Assembly (NCBI GenBank): GCA_021229015.1
Contig: CM037783.1
Coordinates: 60,115,746 to 60,179,745 of the forward strand
Source: Solen grandis
Lineage: Eukaryota; Mollusca; Bivalvia; Adapedonta; Solenidae
DNA: 64,000 nucleotides
Reading direction: 5' to 3'
Shown: positions 13,501 through 28,500 of the stretch, one piece after another
How positions within the stretch are numbered: the stretch's first letter is position 1
Layout of the letters: every line of letters begins with the position of its first letter
Position numbers and translations under genes: made by a program
Notes under the pieces: generated by a model
Told to the model about the DNA's origin: nothing
Seen by the model: only the letters and a program-made list of their open reading frames with translations
Database searches by the model: none

Positions 13501-16500
13501 ATCTGAATTTTTGTAAGTGTGTGTTTGTTTCTAATTTTTTAAATCCCCTCTATTCTGCTGATGTCATTGGATCACCAAGACAACTGTAGTCTTATATTAC
13601 AATGTGAAACAGATAGGCTTGAATTGTATCTACTGCCTGAATTATCTCCTGATTTCCATTCTTTAACAAAATCTATAAATTTTATGCTTATTTTATCCAT
13701 GAACATGTAAGATTAAAGATACTCTTATCCATGATTTACATATTTTAATATACACAATCACTTAATTGTTTCAAATCTTATTTGAATTCATTCAAGAGAA
13801 TTATCAAGTTTTCAATAGCAAAAAGATCTTGGAGTGTATTAAAGGACTTTAAAACACTAAGTAAAACATGAAAAAAAAATTGTATTACATTTTAGATCTA
13901 TCTTCCTCCTTAAAATGTTCATAGAATTTGTAAAGAACCTTTATTAATGTGGACACAAAAGTATATGATAAATCATCCCACAAGCATTGAAGACTGACAA
14001 GACTAGATAAGTGTGGACAGGTTCAAGAAAGGACAGTATGTATATAGTTTCCATGTACACTGATACAATCTACCTGGAATGTTTTGTCCTCATTGATCCA
14101 CCACTACACTGTACACAGATTGTAGATGCTACTGCACTACCCATAGTACTTGGGAGAATTTTTGTCACATCACAATATCAAGGACTGGCTGAAAAACTGT
14201 ACTATCTTCTATTTCTAAATGCACTTAGAACCCTCCATATTGAAGGGTGAGAGCAAAACTATGCTAAGTGCTTATATATTTATATGCACTTAGCATAGTC
14301 TCGCTCTCACCCCTCCATATGTTTAGAACAGTTTTGCGAATGTGCATCCTACATTTCTAGATAGCAAGCTGATTTCTAGAAATGAAAAACAAGAAGAAGT
14401 AATTCTCAGAGCATAACATTTTTGCCCTCTTATACAGTTGTTATGGAAAGGAAAGGAATGCATGAATGCACAAGATGGTAAAATCATGAAATGATACCTA
14501 TAGAACATGACCCTGACATACATGTAATTTCACATACTCCCTTGGAACTGTAGACTTCATTTTGTATCATATACATAGCTTTTGATTATACATAATAAAA
14601 TAACAGGACATTTCAAACATGTACTCACAATCTACAAATCAAGGCCATATGTCATATTTCTAAACTTCAAAATTATTTCAACCTTGAAAAATAAAATGTA
14701 AAAGCTTGTTAGAATTCATAAAAGAACAAATAAAGGAATGTTAGTGTAAAAGCAATACCCCTGTAACCAATAATGCTCAACCAAATCATATCCTTGCAAA
14801 CAAGAGATGATTACAGACGGGACAAACACGACAATAGCCACTATGACTCATGGGAGTCACATTCAGACTTGATGAATTTTTCATGAGACAATATAATGTA
14901 TACCCCATCCTGTCCTCACATCACATCGCCAATATTTACTCTCCCTTTTCACAGTGATAAAGACCTGTCAATCATCTGATTTTCAATTAATCTTTAATTG
15001 AATTACAAAAAAATCACTAAAATCAGTTTGTATTCAAACAGACTTGAAGACTTAATGATGTAAAGGAATGCAGACCAATTTGTTATCTAAAATGGAAAGG
15101 ACTTGATAGCTCTCAGACACTGAAAAAACGTTATACCTGATAACACGGTATCTTTCAATTTATTGCAATTAAAATCTTGAGTTTTATTATTGATTATACT
15201 GAGGGGATGAATATACTTCATGCAATTTTTATAAAAGTAATTAGAAAAGCAATTTTGAAAAAGAAATTAATGACGACAGAAGTTATAATTATTAAAACTT
15301 TCTCAATTCCACATTACAAAAGAATTTATAGTTTGGATTGATTTCAGATGTATATTTTCTGTATGCCTTTCTACCTCTATTTATTTTTTACAGTTTCTTT
15401 ATTGGAAATGATCTGAACCTGGCTGACAGGCCATATTCTTAGTGAACAGTTCTTAAATTACAGAGAGAATGACATTACAGAAATTCACATATGGGAAAGC
15501 AATTTTTAATTGCCTCCCAAAAAGATAGGATATGTATCTATGCATATTTCATTATGATCTAATTCTCTGTAGTAATGCACAAACATTTAAATTTTTACCC
15601 AAACAATTTCTTTGTTTCTTAAAAGAAATTACATGATACACATTTATGCATTTAAGTGTTAATATAAACATCTGAGTAGTATATGGGTTCTTAAAATGGA
15701 AGTACATTCATGTACATGTTAACCCTTTCCCTCATAAAGGACACCATGAAAAGACCTATGCGAACAGCATAAAACCAGATCAGCCTGCGAGTAAAGAGTA
15801 ACTCACAGGCTGATCAGGTTTTATGTTGTTCGCTGCTCCTCAGTGGTCTGGAAATGAGGACTTTATAATTAAATTTGGTAAGGTTTAACCGTGGTTTTCT
15901 GCTGATCAGGCTTTATGTGGTACCTATTGAGTGCGTCAAAATGAGTCTATATGCGGGAAAGGGTTAAATACCCCTATTGATACTGCCAGCAATAAATGTT
16001 ATTGTAAGGGTGTGACTGGACAATGGAGAGTAAGACTATTATGAGTAAGACGCTATGTTCAAGTCCTATCCTCCTGGTATATAAGTAACCTAAATATTCT
16101 GTATCCTCTTATTACTTCTACAGAAAGAAATGAAAAGGCTTAGGTGTTATAAACCCAATTATTGAATAATTCAATGTCAAAAGAGATGCCAAAGTTGAGG
16201 TCAGAATAAATTCAAAATGTGTCTCTCAGTGGTATAGAGAACAAAAGGGACATGTCTCCGGCTATTCATCGTGTTTATTGGGGAACGGATTAGCTGGGTT
16301 GTTCCATTCACTATGTACATAGATAAATAGGCCCTGTAATTAAATGTATGGAATTTGAAAGGCCTGTTGAAATGTTGAAAGTAAATGTTAAAAGACACGC
16401 AGAGAGATCAGCTCTGCAATGGTACTATACTGTATCAGAGATGGTTGGTCTAAGGCAGTATCACAGGTTGACTTTTAACACGGGGGTGATATTATAGTCA

Positions 16501-19500
16501 AGGTATAGTACTTTTGAAGTACTTTGCCCAGAAGGAACTGCTTCCATTGTTCCAATGGAGAAATCACCGTAAGGAGCAAGGATACTTGCAAATTAAACTG
16601 GGTTTTAATGAATAAATCTTACATGTTTATATTCTATGACTAGGTCTAAAAACTCTTAAATTCTGTCAATATATCACTAGTTTTCTTCATATTGATCAAT
16701 TTTTAATTTATGAGTCCATTTATACTCTCATACTTAATAAATACTGAATATGATATATTGCAGATCCCAATACTGGCTTTACATAATGACAAAGATATCA
16801 TTTATCATCAACATATTCATAGATCATTATTTAAATTCACTTCTAAAAAGTGCATTTCTTGCATAAAAGCTAGAAGCTTAAAGGTAAATAAATTTAAACA
16901 CTCAAAATTGGATTATGACTTTCTAGTTTATATAAAGCCTGAATTTGATTTTTGACCTAAGAGGACAGCACTGGTGGAGATTCAAAGGAAAACTCATTTT
17001 GAGATAACAATTAGAAAACAACGACAACAACAACACAGGCAACTTACCCTCATTTCTCCTTGTTTCTTGGCAGCAGTCAGACCATTCACCTCCATCTTGA
17101 GGCATTTTATGTTATTTTCCAGTTTCTCTATCTGCAACATAGCATTTTCATACCGCTTTAGCAACCACTCATCCCCATACACACTCTTAGTCTCACTTTT
17201 GACCTTGACCTTTGACCCTTCCTCAAGGTCGCGAACAGAATTGTCAGATTTACTGCGGTGGTGGTTCCTAAACTGTCGGGAGGCTCTATGAGCCATTCTT
17301 TGTCGATACCTATTGCTCAGTTCCTCTATTCTTTCTTCAGTGACTTTGTCACTACACTTCCCATTCAATGCAACAACTTTCTCTAATCCTAAACCACCAT
17401 AACGACTAGGCAGGGCTTCATTTTGATCAGTTCGGATAGTGTTAACAATGGGGCCCCTATAGGGTTGAGTATGTATTTCATCCTGTATAGGGCCCCTGTA
17501 GGGGCTGTAGGTCCTCTGGGCCCAGATGGATGGGGGCTCTGTGACTGGGCTCTCAGCCCTGTTGTGTCTGGAAGGGGGCAGGCGATCATCAATAATGGGA
17601 AGACTGTTATACATGGACGGGTAGTCTTCATTAATGGCAGTGTCTGCTATGTGAGGGGATTTCATCTCGGTGTCATGCTGATGCAGGTAGTCATCTAGAG
17701 TCTCTCGCACAGAGTTAGCACCAGTCCCACGAATAGGTGACCTTGACCTTGGACCCTCATGATGATCAAAGTCAACTCGCCCATTGGAGGTAGTATCAAA
17801 CCTGGCATTAAATGACCTGTCTGCTATACTATCTCCTGGTTCAAGAGCACGAGCAGGTTCACTAGACATGAGGGGACATATTGGCTCCACAATATCGTCG
17901 ACAACAACACGTGGATATGTTCTGTCTGCAAGTTCCTCATAACGATTCTGCCAGGATTTTGATGGTGAACTCATGTAATCTCCTTCCATTTTGTCACTTT
18001 ATATCTTGGTTCAGTGGCACTTCTGACGAAAAACTAAAATGTATCTGGCAATATTTGAATTATATAAATCCATGTTCACGCTGATGTCTCGAAAAATGTT
18101 AGCTCTTAGTCATCATAAATACTTCCTAGAAAAGAATAAAACATCACTATCGAGATAATCCACAGTTGCATTTTATGCTCCATGCAAAAATGACCTTGAC
18201 ATTTTCTTTATGTTGAATATCTTTTCCACACTGTTTGGCAATAGGATCAAGAATTTCAATGTCTTCAACCATAGCCATTTGACAAATCTGATTTTATGCA
18301 AAAAAAGCAACAAGTGAAGCACTAGCCAAATCTTTATCCCTTTTAAATTTAATGCAAATAAGGTGACCAACAAAATCATTAAATGGTTTGAAAACTATCA
18401 CAAGTGAGAAATGAGTTTAGAATATAAGGAACGTATCACAAAATGACAGTCTATTCCAGAACAGACTGCACCCTATGCCATGATGCATCTATTTCACGAA
18501 AAAATAAAACTCATTTGGCAAAGTAAATATTGACTCTCAACAATTGCATGAAGACACTGGATAATGACTAAAATGATCACAAATGTCAGAGCAGACAATC
18601 TGACTTCACAGGGAATGGTTCTGTAATTATCTTCAGTTAGTGATCATTATTGAAAATACAAAGTACCAAGTTTGTCTGCATACAAGGCAAACATTAAACT
18701 CTAAAAAGAAAAAGAAGGCAAAGCTTGCAATTTTGTGTGTACCTTTTGCAGAGATATTAACAATACACAATTTACTGTGTATATAATACAACATTCACTG
18801 TAACAGTACCCCGACAGACACAGAAATGCAACACAATCAGATATACTCATGTCATAAGAAAGCAATCTGACTACTCATATATACATAACAAATATTGCTA
18901 CCTCAAATTCAATCCATAATATACAGTGTCATAACTCTTGACAGATCTCAATCTAATATCACACAGTGAGGCACTTAATATCCTCTTGGTCCCCTGAGAT
19001 ACAATGATAAGATTATCATAAGCTTGAAACACGTCAAGAAATACCATTAAATCTCATTTCTTCAGAAATTTCCCCACAGATTTGATTTGATTTATCAATG
19101 AAAATACATTTTACTAGTTTCTGATAAGTAGCTTAGCCTCTTGGCGAAGACAGAAAACAAATTGTGAAGTTTCTGTGACCATTCCACATGCAATCTAAGT
19201 AAATCAGAAAATTTGGAAAAAAAATAATAAAGGTGCCTGGATAGCGTAGTGGTAACACACTTCGATTCTCAGCAATGTGTCCCAGGTTTGATCCTGGGTG
19301 ACATATGTGAGAGGGTACAGTGGTCGCCCGTCCAGACACGTGGGTTTTCCCTGGGTACTCCGGTTTCCTCCAACAATAATGACCACATGTGCCATCATCC
19401 GAACCATTGAGAATCATTTATTCAAGTTGAAAGAACTTGTTTCATAATCGATGTAAAATAAATCAAGTTTAAACTAAATTAGAAAAGGCCAGACTGAGGT

Positions 19501-22500
19501 AAACTGCAGGGAATTCCATTCAACTAAATACTTAAAATATCAGATTAATGTTAAGTCCTAATTGATTAAGCAGAACACAGAAATACCACATGTCTGTCTA
19601 CCTTAATAATGAGCTTATAAGCCCCATAACTCAGACAGCTCCCCATGAGTAAGTATTAAACCCTGGGTTGCTAAGATATATCAGGAATGAATCCAGAGAG
19701 GTTTCCCTCCACCACCTGTCTGTTACACAGCACACCTGGACAATACCCCCCCCCACCCCTCATGACAAAACTTTCAATTTCAGCACAAGCACAATTAGAT
19801 CACTTTATCAAACAAGACCCATCCTTTACATTAAAAAGTGTTCAAAGTCATGCACAGAATTCATTGCAAGCAGGTAACTCAATCCCAACAACAATGGTTC
19901 ACAAGTACCATCCTTTTAAAACAAGATTTTGATTGATGGCTACATTTATTATTAAACTGAACAGAATAATTGAATTTAACACTGACGACACAGGATTCTC
20001 AGGTAAATATATCCATTACACATTCCATATATTAAAGCAGTGTTTCTGAATAGTACACCAACATGTCTAAAACAACACATCAATAAGTTAAGTTGATATT
20101 TAATCCTTGTCTCCAATAAAACTTTTTTTTTCCCCCTTAAACCAAGAACAAGTATGAACGTCAAAGTTATGTACCATAAAAAAAAACAACGCCCAGAAGC
20201 AAAATTTGTACAAGTAATTTCAAGCTTTCAATTAAATTCAATATGCAAATTCTAAAATAAATAAGTACACTGGATTCAGTATGTAATCCAAGACCAAAAC
20301 TTTCACAGGACACAAATGTTTTCTTTGTTAAAACCCATTACGCATTAAATATCCCTTCAATAAATTTAACTATTTTGGAGCTGATTTCCCAACAAATCTT
20401 TATAAAATAACCATAAAACTCGGGATTAAAACCCGACCGTCTCATTTTACCTATATGTACACGAGAGGTACAAAGAATAGAGGTACAGAGTACAAAACTT
20501 TCAACATTTGAAACCCTACACTCCTGTAGAAATGAAACTGTGAAAGTTTTCCATTAGTCAGAAGGGGAGGTTTAATTTGTTGTGTTATAGTTGGGAGAAA
20601 CTGTAATCAACTGCTTCTGACATGTGATGTCATACCTCCCCAGGAGTGTGACCCACAGTGCCTGGCCCCACCCACCTGCCAGGTGTGTTACTCTACCCAC
20701 AGGTATATTGGTGAGGACAGACCTTGGTGCATTATTATCCTCTCCAGTTGTACAACCCTTCTCTTGACGCAGTAATGGAAAGTGTATATCAATTTAACTT
20801 ATCTGTTTACTAATAATTTAACATCCCACTGACAATATTCTATTTCATTCATTACATATCAATCTTTAGCGATATTTTGCAATAGATGTGTAACAATATT
20901 GTCTCTTTTTTAAGTTCTGCAGTATTCAGACATTCAAAAAATATTAACTATCAGAAGTTATAATATGTACATGATAAAGAAAGAATAAAAAAAATAACAA
21001 AAATCTATTCATAAAATAAAATCAATCAGCATGTTAACAATCAATAAAATTCATTAAAGAAAATAATTTCTTGCCCATGTAACACTATCCCCCAGCTCAA
21101 ACCAATACCAGAAATAGCACTACATTTTCAGGTGTCAACTTTAGTCTGCCACTGCATGGCTAAAATCTATAGCAAACAATTATCCACAAAGAGGCAAACA
21201 GACCTGTTATCTTAATTTGTCTCATATTTCACATCAAATATTTGACATGAATGAATGCAATTTCATTTTTTTTTTTGCCAAACACAATGCTGTTTGGCAC
21301 TGTAACACTCATTTGACATTTTTTTTTTTGATATACGAAATATATATATATACAATATATTAAAAAAAACCCAGACATCAAAGCATATTAGAAACTTTGG
21401 AACTGGTTCAAATTCAATTAGATCTTGACCTTAATGCTCTGCATCAACATTGTACGAGGAGATAATCAGAATAAGCCATGTAAATAGTCATTCCTCATAT
21501 TACGCCAGTATTTACCCCTAGCGTGATAACTGCTATTATTCCTGTACAAAACCACCCCACAGTAAACTGAAGGATTCAAAAGAAATGCAAATAGTTGTCT
21601 TTGGCCTCACACTGCATGATTCATGATCGTCACATAAAGTGAGGACAAGGTAGAAAATGATTGACTACATAGATCAAACATATTTCAATTTTTGGAAAAA
21701 AAAAAAAATTTTTAAAAAAATCCAATCCACATGAATATCTAACCATAGTCTCTATTTCAGAGACAAATACAAATACTTTTCCTTTAGATCCTTTACATCT
21801 ACGACAGTTCCGATATCCTCTAATTCAAGAACTCACTGATAAATTCAAGAGACAAAAACACCCCCAAAAACAAGAGAAAATTATTCTCTTAAATCCTCCA
21901 ATCAATCACACAAATGAAAAATTAAAACATATGATTTTTACATTTAAAAAAACAAAACAAAATAGATTCCATTTCAAGTTATACAACACCATGAATTCTG
22001 TATGACGTTTTTGAATATACCATAGATAGGAAACCTAAGACATACATAGACCCTTAAATCCCATCAAACCAAGTATTTATCAATACACATCTTGTGACGG
22101 ACAAATTCCTGTTGTCACCTTCCCGCTGCATGAGAACCACTGTATTCAAAATCACACATGCATCACTGGCAACATAATCCACTGTGAAACACTGATGAGA
22201 TGATACACTCACAATTAACTCTGAGAAACACTAAGATACTCCAATCTCGATATAAATTCCCAACTCACACAAAACCTTTTGAGTCAAAGGCTGAACTCCT
22301 TTTAGAAACAAATCCATTCATCCAACACCTCAGCACATGTATAGAATCTGCCGCTTTACCTATATTAGTATTTCACACAATGATGTATTTCTGATGTGAG
22401 ATGTCGCCTCTCTGATCCCAAAGAGACCCACCCCTGCATGCCCGCTATTGACGGACTACAGTGTGAGATATTGATAGCCCGAGATATCAGAGAGAGACCT

Positions 22501-25500
22501 GGTCTACCTATCATGGACTGGTATGTATAGGTAAGTATTGATAAGGGTCACACAAGAGTTGACAGTTTGCGACCAGTCTGTTATTGCTATGATTGCTCTA
22601 AGTGGATAATTAATCAATGGAATATCTAATGATCCCAGACTGGCACTTGTCAATCCAGGATCAGCCCCGTCATGCTGACTCCATAGACTTAACCTCTGTC
22701 CCGAGTGAAATACTTATATTGCCTGGGATAACTTAACAACAATATGTATCAGTAGTTCTAACAAAATATGAGAGATGGAAAAGACTGTCTGAAAAGTAAA
22801 CACTAACTCTATGGACAAGGTCACTGATTTGATCTGAGCCATTTTCAGAATGGCCAAATATGAAGAATTCCAGGTCATATAACAAAATTCCAAGTCACTG
22901 ACTTCTGGATAACACCAAAACATTCCAAACCTTTCTCATCCTGATCAACACATTAACCCCTACTTTCACCATCTCCACAAATCTTGTGGTCAAATCCTTA
23001 ACACTTTAGCCATGGCCAGAGTAAGCCTGACCACTCCAGTGACCAGCCCTATCACCAGCAGATCCCAACACAAACATAGCATTGTTAACACCTTCAGCTA
23101 TATCTACCCCTGCACCTACCAGATCCTTCAGTATTTGATTAACAGGATACCTATGGAACTTATCAAAAGTGTAAAAGCAATGCTATCGCAGGGATTTGGG
23201 ACTTATCTAATTACAAGAGAGTGACCGTTAAAATCACGATCATGGCCAGGGCACTGCCTAGTATGGACCCAGGGATCAGCACAGGTCTGACAGGCTTCCA
23301 AAGCACACAGATTATCTCTGATAACATTTGACTTTCCATGGTATAAACAAACAAGGCCTAAACTTCAGTTCAACACCAGCATAATCAATAAGAACATTAA
23401 GTCATAACCTGGGCCAATTATTTACTGTTCTGCCTAATACTCTGGATTATGGAGTATTACAGATTTGATTAAAGCACTGAGAAAATCTACTAAAACCAAG
23501 ACATTGCTGGAAAAAATGGAGTAAACACTGATCAAATTTTATAAATTATGTGGGTTTTTTTTTTAACTATAATGAGTGTTTGTATTTTGCACAAAATTTG
23601 TTGATAGGCCTATTTTGGAAAAGAAAAAAAATGTTTATTGCAAAATCAAGTTTTGATAACATTCTGTTGCAAAACAAGTTGAACATTATGGTATACAGAA
23701 AACTTATTTGCAAGACTCTTAAGAAAGAATTATTTCTAACGTCAATATTTTCAGTTATCATCAACTGATGTTTGCTAATCATGATGACCTCAGATCATTT
23801 AAACGACTTAGTGATCTATCCTAGTGTACATCCACCCAAACCTCAATTTGTCACAGAAGGCCTAGAACATATAGGTAACGGTAGAGAGGCAACTGTAGTG
23901 TACAGGGTAGGGTGTACCCTGGTAACCGGGTAAGTGTAGTCATGTAGCTACAGGATCCCCCAGTGGAGGCAAAATCTAAAGACGAGAGCTTGCTTGGTTT
24001 GTTGATGCAGTACTGCACAACTGTAATGGTTTGGACCAGATGGACTGGAATACATTTGTACTCCTTTCTGGCAATGGTGAGATGATAAAATAAGACTTTG
24101 CTTATCTTGAATACTTAAAGAAAAAACAAGAACACAATTATATCAATAAGAATAATACAATCATTTTACAATATAATACAATAATACAAGAAATAAAGTT
24201 AAAACTTTATGTCCAAGAAATTCTATTTTTTGAAAACATAGATATGGCATAAGTGACTTTACAATTATTTTTTTTAACCCTGTGATTGAAATTTTTAAAC
24301 ACAGCCTATGGCAAGCAATTAGGCTTTCCTTAGCATTGCTATTCTCACTATGAAAACCCAAAACATGTCCATTCATAGACAATTCCAAAATGACCAACAA
24401 TGAAGACAACGTAGTTGATTCAAAAGATGTCGGTCAATAAAAAAGAACTAACATTCTGTGTAAAATATATCAATAGAATCCCATTGTTTGCATCATTCGA
24501 TCAAGCACAGAATGACCCTTGGTCAAACAACAAATTCTATTCTATTAGTTTTATCACTTTTTTTATTATTAACATCACATTAAGGTGTGGTAGACATTCC
24601 ATGCATGAGCGAATGAAATTCACAAACTGTGCAAACAAATGAAGCAGTAGGCAAATCGATATATCTAAATGAGATGTTTTACAGCACTTCAGGGACTCGG
24701 AAGCATAACAAGGTATGAAATACACATGAAATATTTACTGCTCACCACTTCAACGTTAGTCTAGCACCATGGACAACTTGAATTACCAGCCATCAAGCAT
24801 TGCCTACCTTGGGATTTTATACAATAACTCTACATGCCGAGAAAATGCACAAAACGTAGACAAGGTAAATTATGTAAATCCACAGTCAGCGCATGTTAAG
24901 CTGTTCAAACATGCTATACAACAGAGGGTTTTATATGGATCATTTCATACCAGTTGTTCTATCAATATTTAATAATCTATAAATAGTGTTAAAAAAAAAA
25001 AAATCTTTATTGCTCAAATCATATATAACAAACGATACAAGAGCATATATTTATATGAAGACAAGACAATACAGGTAGTTTTCAGTTGTAGGATTAACAT
25101 TGATAAACTGTAAACTTGCAGTATAATTCTGCTAAATCTTATGGGTATTTGCTATGTGGAGCAAAACATTAAACTAAACTTCAACAGAAAAGATGACAAA
25201 GTACAATTCATATAGTATGATCAATAGAGTCATATGAATATCCTGCTATATGTGTATCTCAAATAATAATGACATAGCTTGACCAGTCATCAATTGGTAC
25301 CATGGAATCCAGTTGTTTTTATAGCCCATACATTCAATCCAACACAAACAAATTTACATATATTGACATTACAATGATTTGAACGATCCACAATCTATTC
25401 TGTAAGAAAATTACCATTCTGTGTTTTGTTTATCTAATTGTTCACAGTTATCTGAGGACAATAAATCTGTATAATGCAATCAACAAACTAGTCAAGGCTA

Positions 25501-28500
25501 CAAAGGTCCTATCAGACCAAGATCCAGGTATTGCATGGGGTAACCTGGGGGGAGTTTAACTTTATCTCCAATTAACAACATTGTACTTAAAACTCTTCCT
25601 CCAATTAGCTACATCAGAATGGACATTTGGGCCTGCACAATTTACAAACGAGCAACTGAGGAGGAATACTGAAGGACAGTCTGTATCTGTCAAAAGTCAC
25701 AGAATCAATTGTGTCAACCTTTGAATTTCGTTATTTGTTAACAATCTCTCTTTTTACTTGTTCAAATATTGCCAACAGTCATATAATATATAGATGTGGT
25801 AATGATGAGGCTTTGATTATTAACTACTTGAGTTTACCGTCGCTTCGACAGTATTTCAGTCATATAGCAACGTCCAGCTAATTACAGGTGGAGGAAGACC
25901 TCGAATGCACAGAGACATCCGGGTAGAACCACCGACCTACCGCAAGCCAGCTTTGATTATTATTTCCTCTGTTAACAAAGTAATTAAAATATTTACTTTC
26001 ACCTTTAAAATCAATAATCAAACAAAACTGAATTAAGTATTCACCTTTTTTAATCAAACAAAACTGAATAAAGTTTTTATTTCACTGACATTCTTAAAAT
26101 GCTGTCAACTTTTATTGTAAGACATTAGAAAGCAGTTTAACTTTTAAACCCTGAGAAATCAATTTTCCCAGAACATTTAAATCAATCCAACATGTATCAA
26201 TCAATATAATCTTTATCATTCTCTATCAATCTTATTTCTGCTGAAATAATAACCGGAAACTAACCTATCAGAAAGTAGAAATGTTTATGGGATAATGGTT
26301 TCAGTACATGAACACAAGCTTTCAAATTCACTTGATTGCAATGGCTACTTTTGTTCTTGGTTCATATTTCATCATAACACTACCAGGAGGTTAAGGTCTC
26401 AAGGCACACGGGTCCTGCTATTGCATGCTTCTGATGGACAAGAAAAGTTTGAAGGTAATCTGACACACAGGTATGACATTGAGAAATACTTGGCAAGTGT
26501 GTCTCAATTCCTTCGGCTGACAAATGCCATATTGATTCAGCAAACATCAATTCTAATAAATACAGGATAATTGCTAAGCAAATATTGATAGGGAGACATG
26601 AAAGGGCCAAATGAGAGGGAGGACAAATCAGTCCAATAGAGTTAACCTGTCCCTATAGATAACTGTAAAGAGAATACTAGGGTACATCAGTTGACAGACT
26701 CCCTTATCAAACAGTTCCATTACCAGTGTTACATAATGCTGACAAATATATCGCTCCTGATACAGGTGTCAGCAAACATACAATTCCTGTCAAACCACAG
26801 AAAAAAGGATGTTTATGCAGTAAACTGAGACCTTACTAATATAAGGAAATAAGTGCAATCATGAGAAATAAAACAATACCTCATCAGTGAACCTGTGATT
26901 ACTGAATTAAATTACTTTATGGTGGCGTATATAAAGGTTCAAACAGTGAAAATGATGTATAGACTAACAGGTTTGGAAAACAGACCACATCAGACCAACA
27001 GGACTTTGCAATATTGCAGAAATACATGAAGTGTCGAACCAGGTCTTACTTTCACTGCCCTATAACCATGTCATAAAAGTATTGTATGGGGTGGTAATCC
27101 TGTACCCACAATCTACCACCCCAATAATCACATTTGACTTATTTGTGTGTATTTGTCTCTTCAGACTGATTCAAGTAAACAATAAACACCACTTGCACAT
27201 AATGTAAACAATAACTGACCACAGATAATGAACAATCTCTCTCACAATCAGTAACAATGGCCAAATATCAAAAGAAAAGGATCGTTAATTATACACTGCC
27301 CTTTGACAGTGCCTTTTAAACTTTTATTGGAATTTACTTTCACTGAACTTTAGTATGCGATCAGCAAGTTTGTAATAACTTTGATACACAATTGCTCCTT
27401 TCTCTTCAATCAATACACAAAATCAATACACAAATATTTTCAAACACTGGGCCTCAATGACCAGCTTTAAGCCCCAGGGTAAACAAGAGATAAGGCACTT
27501 CAACCCGCCCTGACCAAATACAGGTAAACACTGGACAGCCCAGGTACCTCTCCAAGACTTCTGTCTATGGTTATGATATAATATGGTCAGTGTAAGTGGT
27601 CATTTCACAGCTCTATTTCACTGACCAGTTTGCATTCCTCACAAGCTTAAGATCAAACATGAATTACCATTAAGCAAGGACAAGTGTCTATGAATATCAA
27701 ACTCTGTTCTTTACTGACTTAACCCCTGTCCCTATGATATTCATATACAAATTTATGACCTAATAAATATTAATTTACTGAAATGGTAAATAAAACAATG
27801 GATTCTTTTTTTGCCATGCAGACTTTGCAGAATCTGAGCTACAATACAAATCTGGATACAAGCTCTGTTTGCCAATGTCCTCAATAAACCTCTATATAAG
27901 GCAAAGGATGAAACCATTTAGTATAAAAAACTTCAATGAATAACCTCATTTTAATATTCAATCTTTCCCTACCTCTATCAAATCTTTCCCTACCTCTATC
28001 CAATCTTTCCCTACCTCTATCCAATCTTTCCCTACCTCTATCAAATCTTTCCCTACCTCTATCCAATCTTTCCCTACCTCTATCAAATCTTTCCAACACA
28101 AAAAGCAAACTACAAAGACGACCACAAAACAAACCTATAAGCAATTGATTTGCACTTAAATTCAGCAGAAAAAAAAAGATACTTTTTTCCTTTAATTCTC
28201 ACAGTTTTCCCACAGTAAGTAATATATTTTTTGCACCTGACTTCTTTAAATAGTGTTTTATTAAAAGAATTTCTACCCCACATGTGCATCTCTTGACGTC
28301 TGGCATTAACTTTATCTCGGGCCACTCTTAAAACATAAATCCAGCAACATAAAAAGTGGCTGATGGATGTAAGCCTATGCAGTGCCTTATCTCTACCATC
28401 AATACATCAAATGTGGCTCATGTTTAAGTGTCAAAATCATATCATGGTTTAAAACTGTTTAAAAGTAGCAAAGTATGGGCTATTCAAACAAAATACAAAT

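Larger units (their letters stand above)
13445..17047 (-). other. Intron between exons 16 and 17, remainder
   Basis: Apart from the fold-back element at 14.2 kb and the TTAA MITE at 15.7 kb this is AT-rich intron without a convincing exon. The frames here are short and uncharacteristic. Confidence 0.6.

Noticed and set aside
19232..19300. Functional tRNA genes in the SINE heads
   Set aside because: A- and B-box-like motifs are present, but the cloverleaf stems are mismatched and the sequence continues into a SINE body.
27881..28148. Repetitive frames (RFDRGRER on minus, NLSLPLS on plus)
   Set aside because: Artefacts of a 21-bp stop-free tandem repeat.
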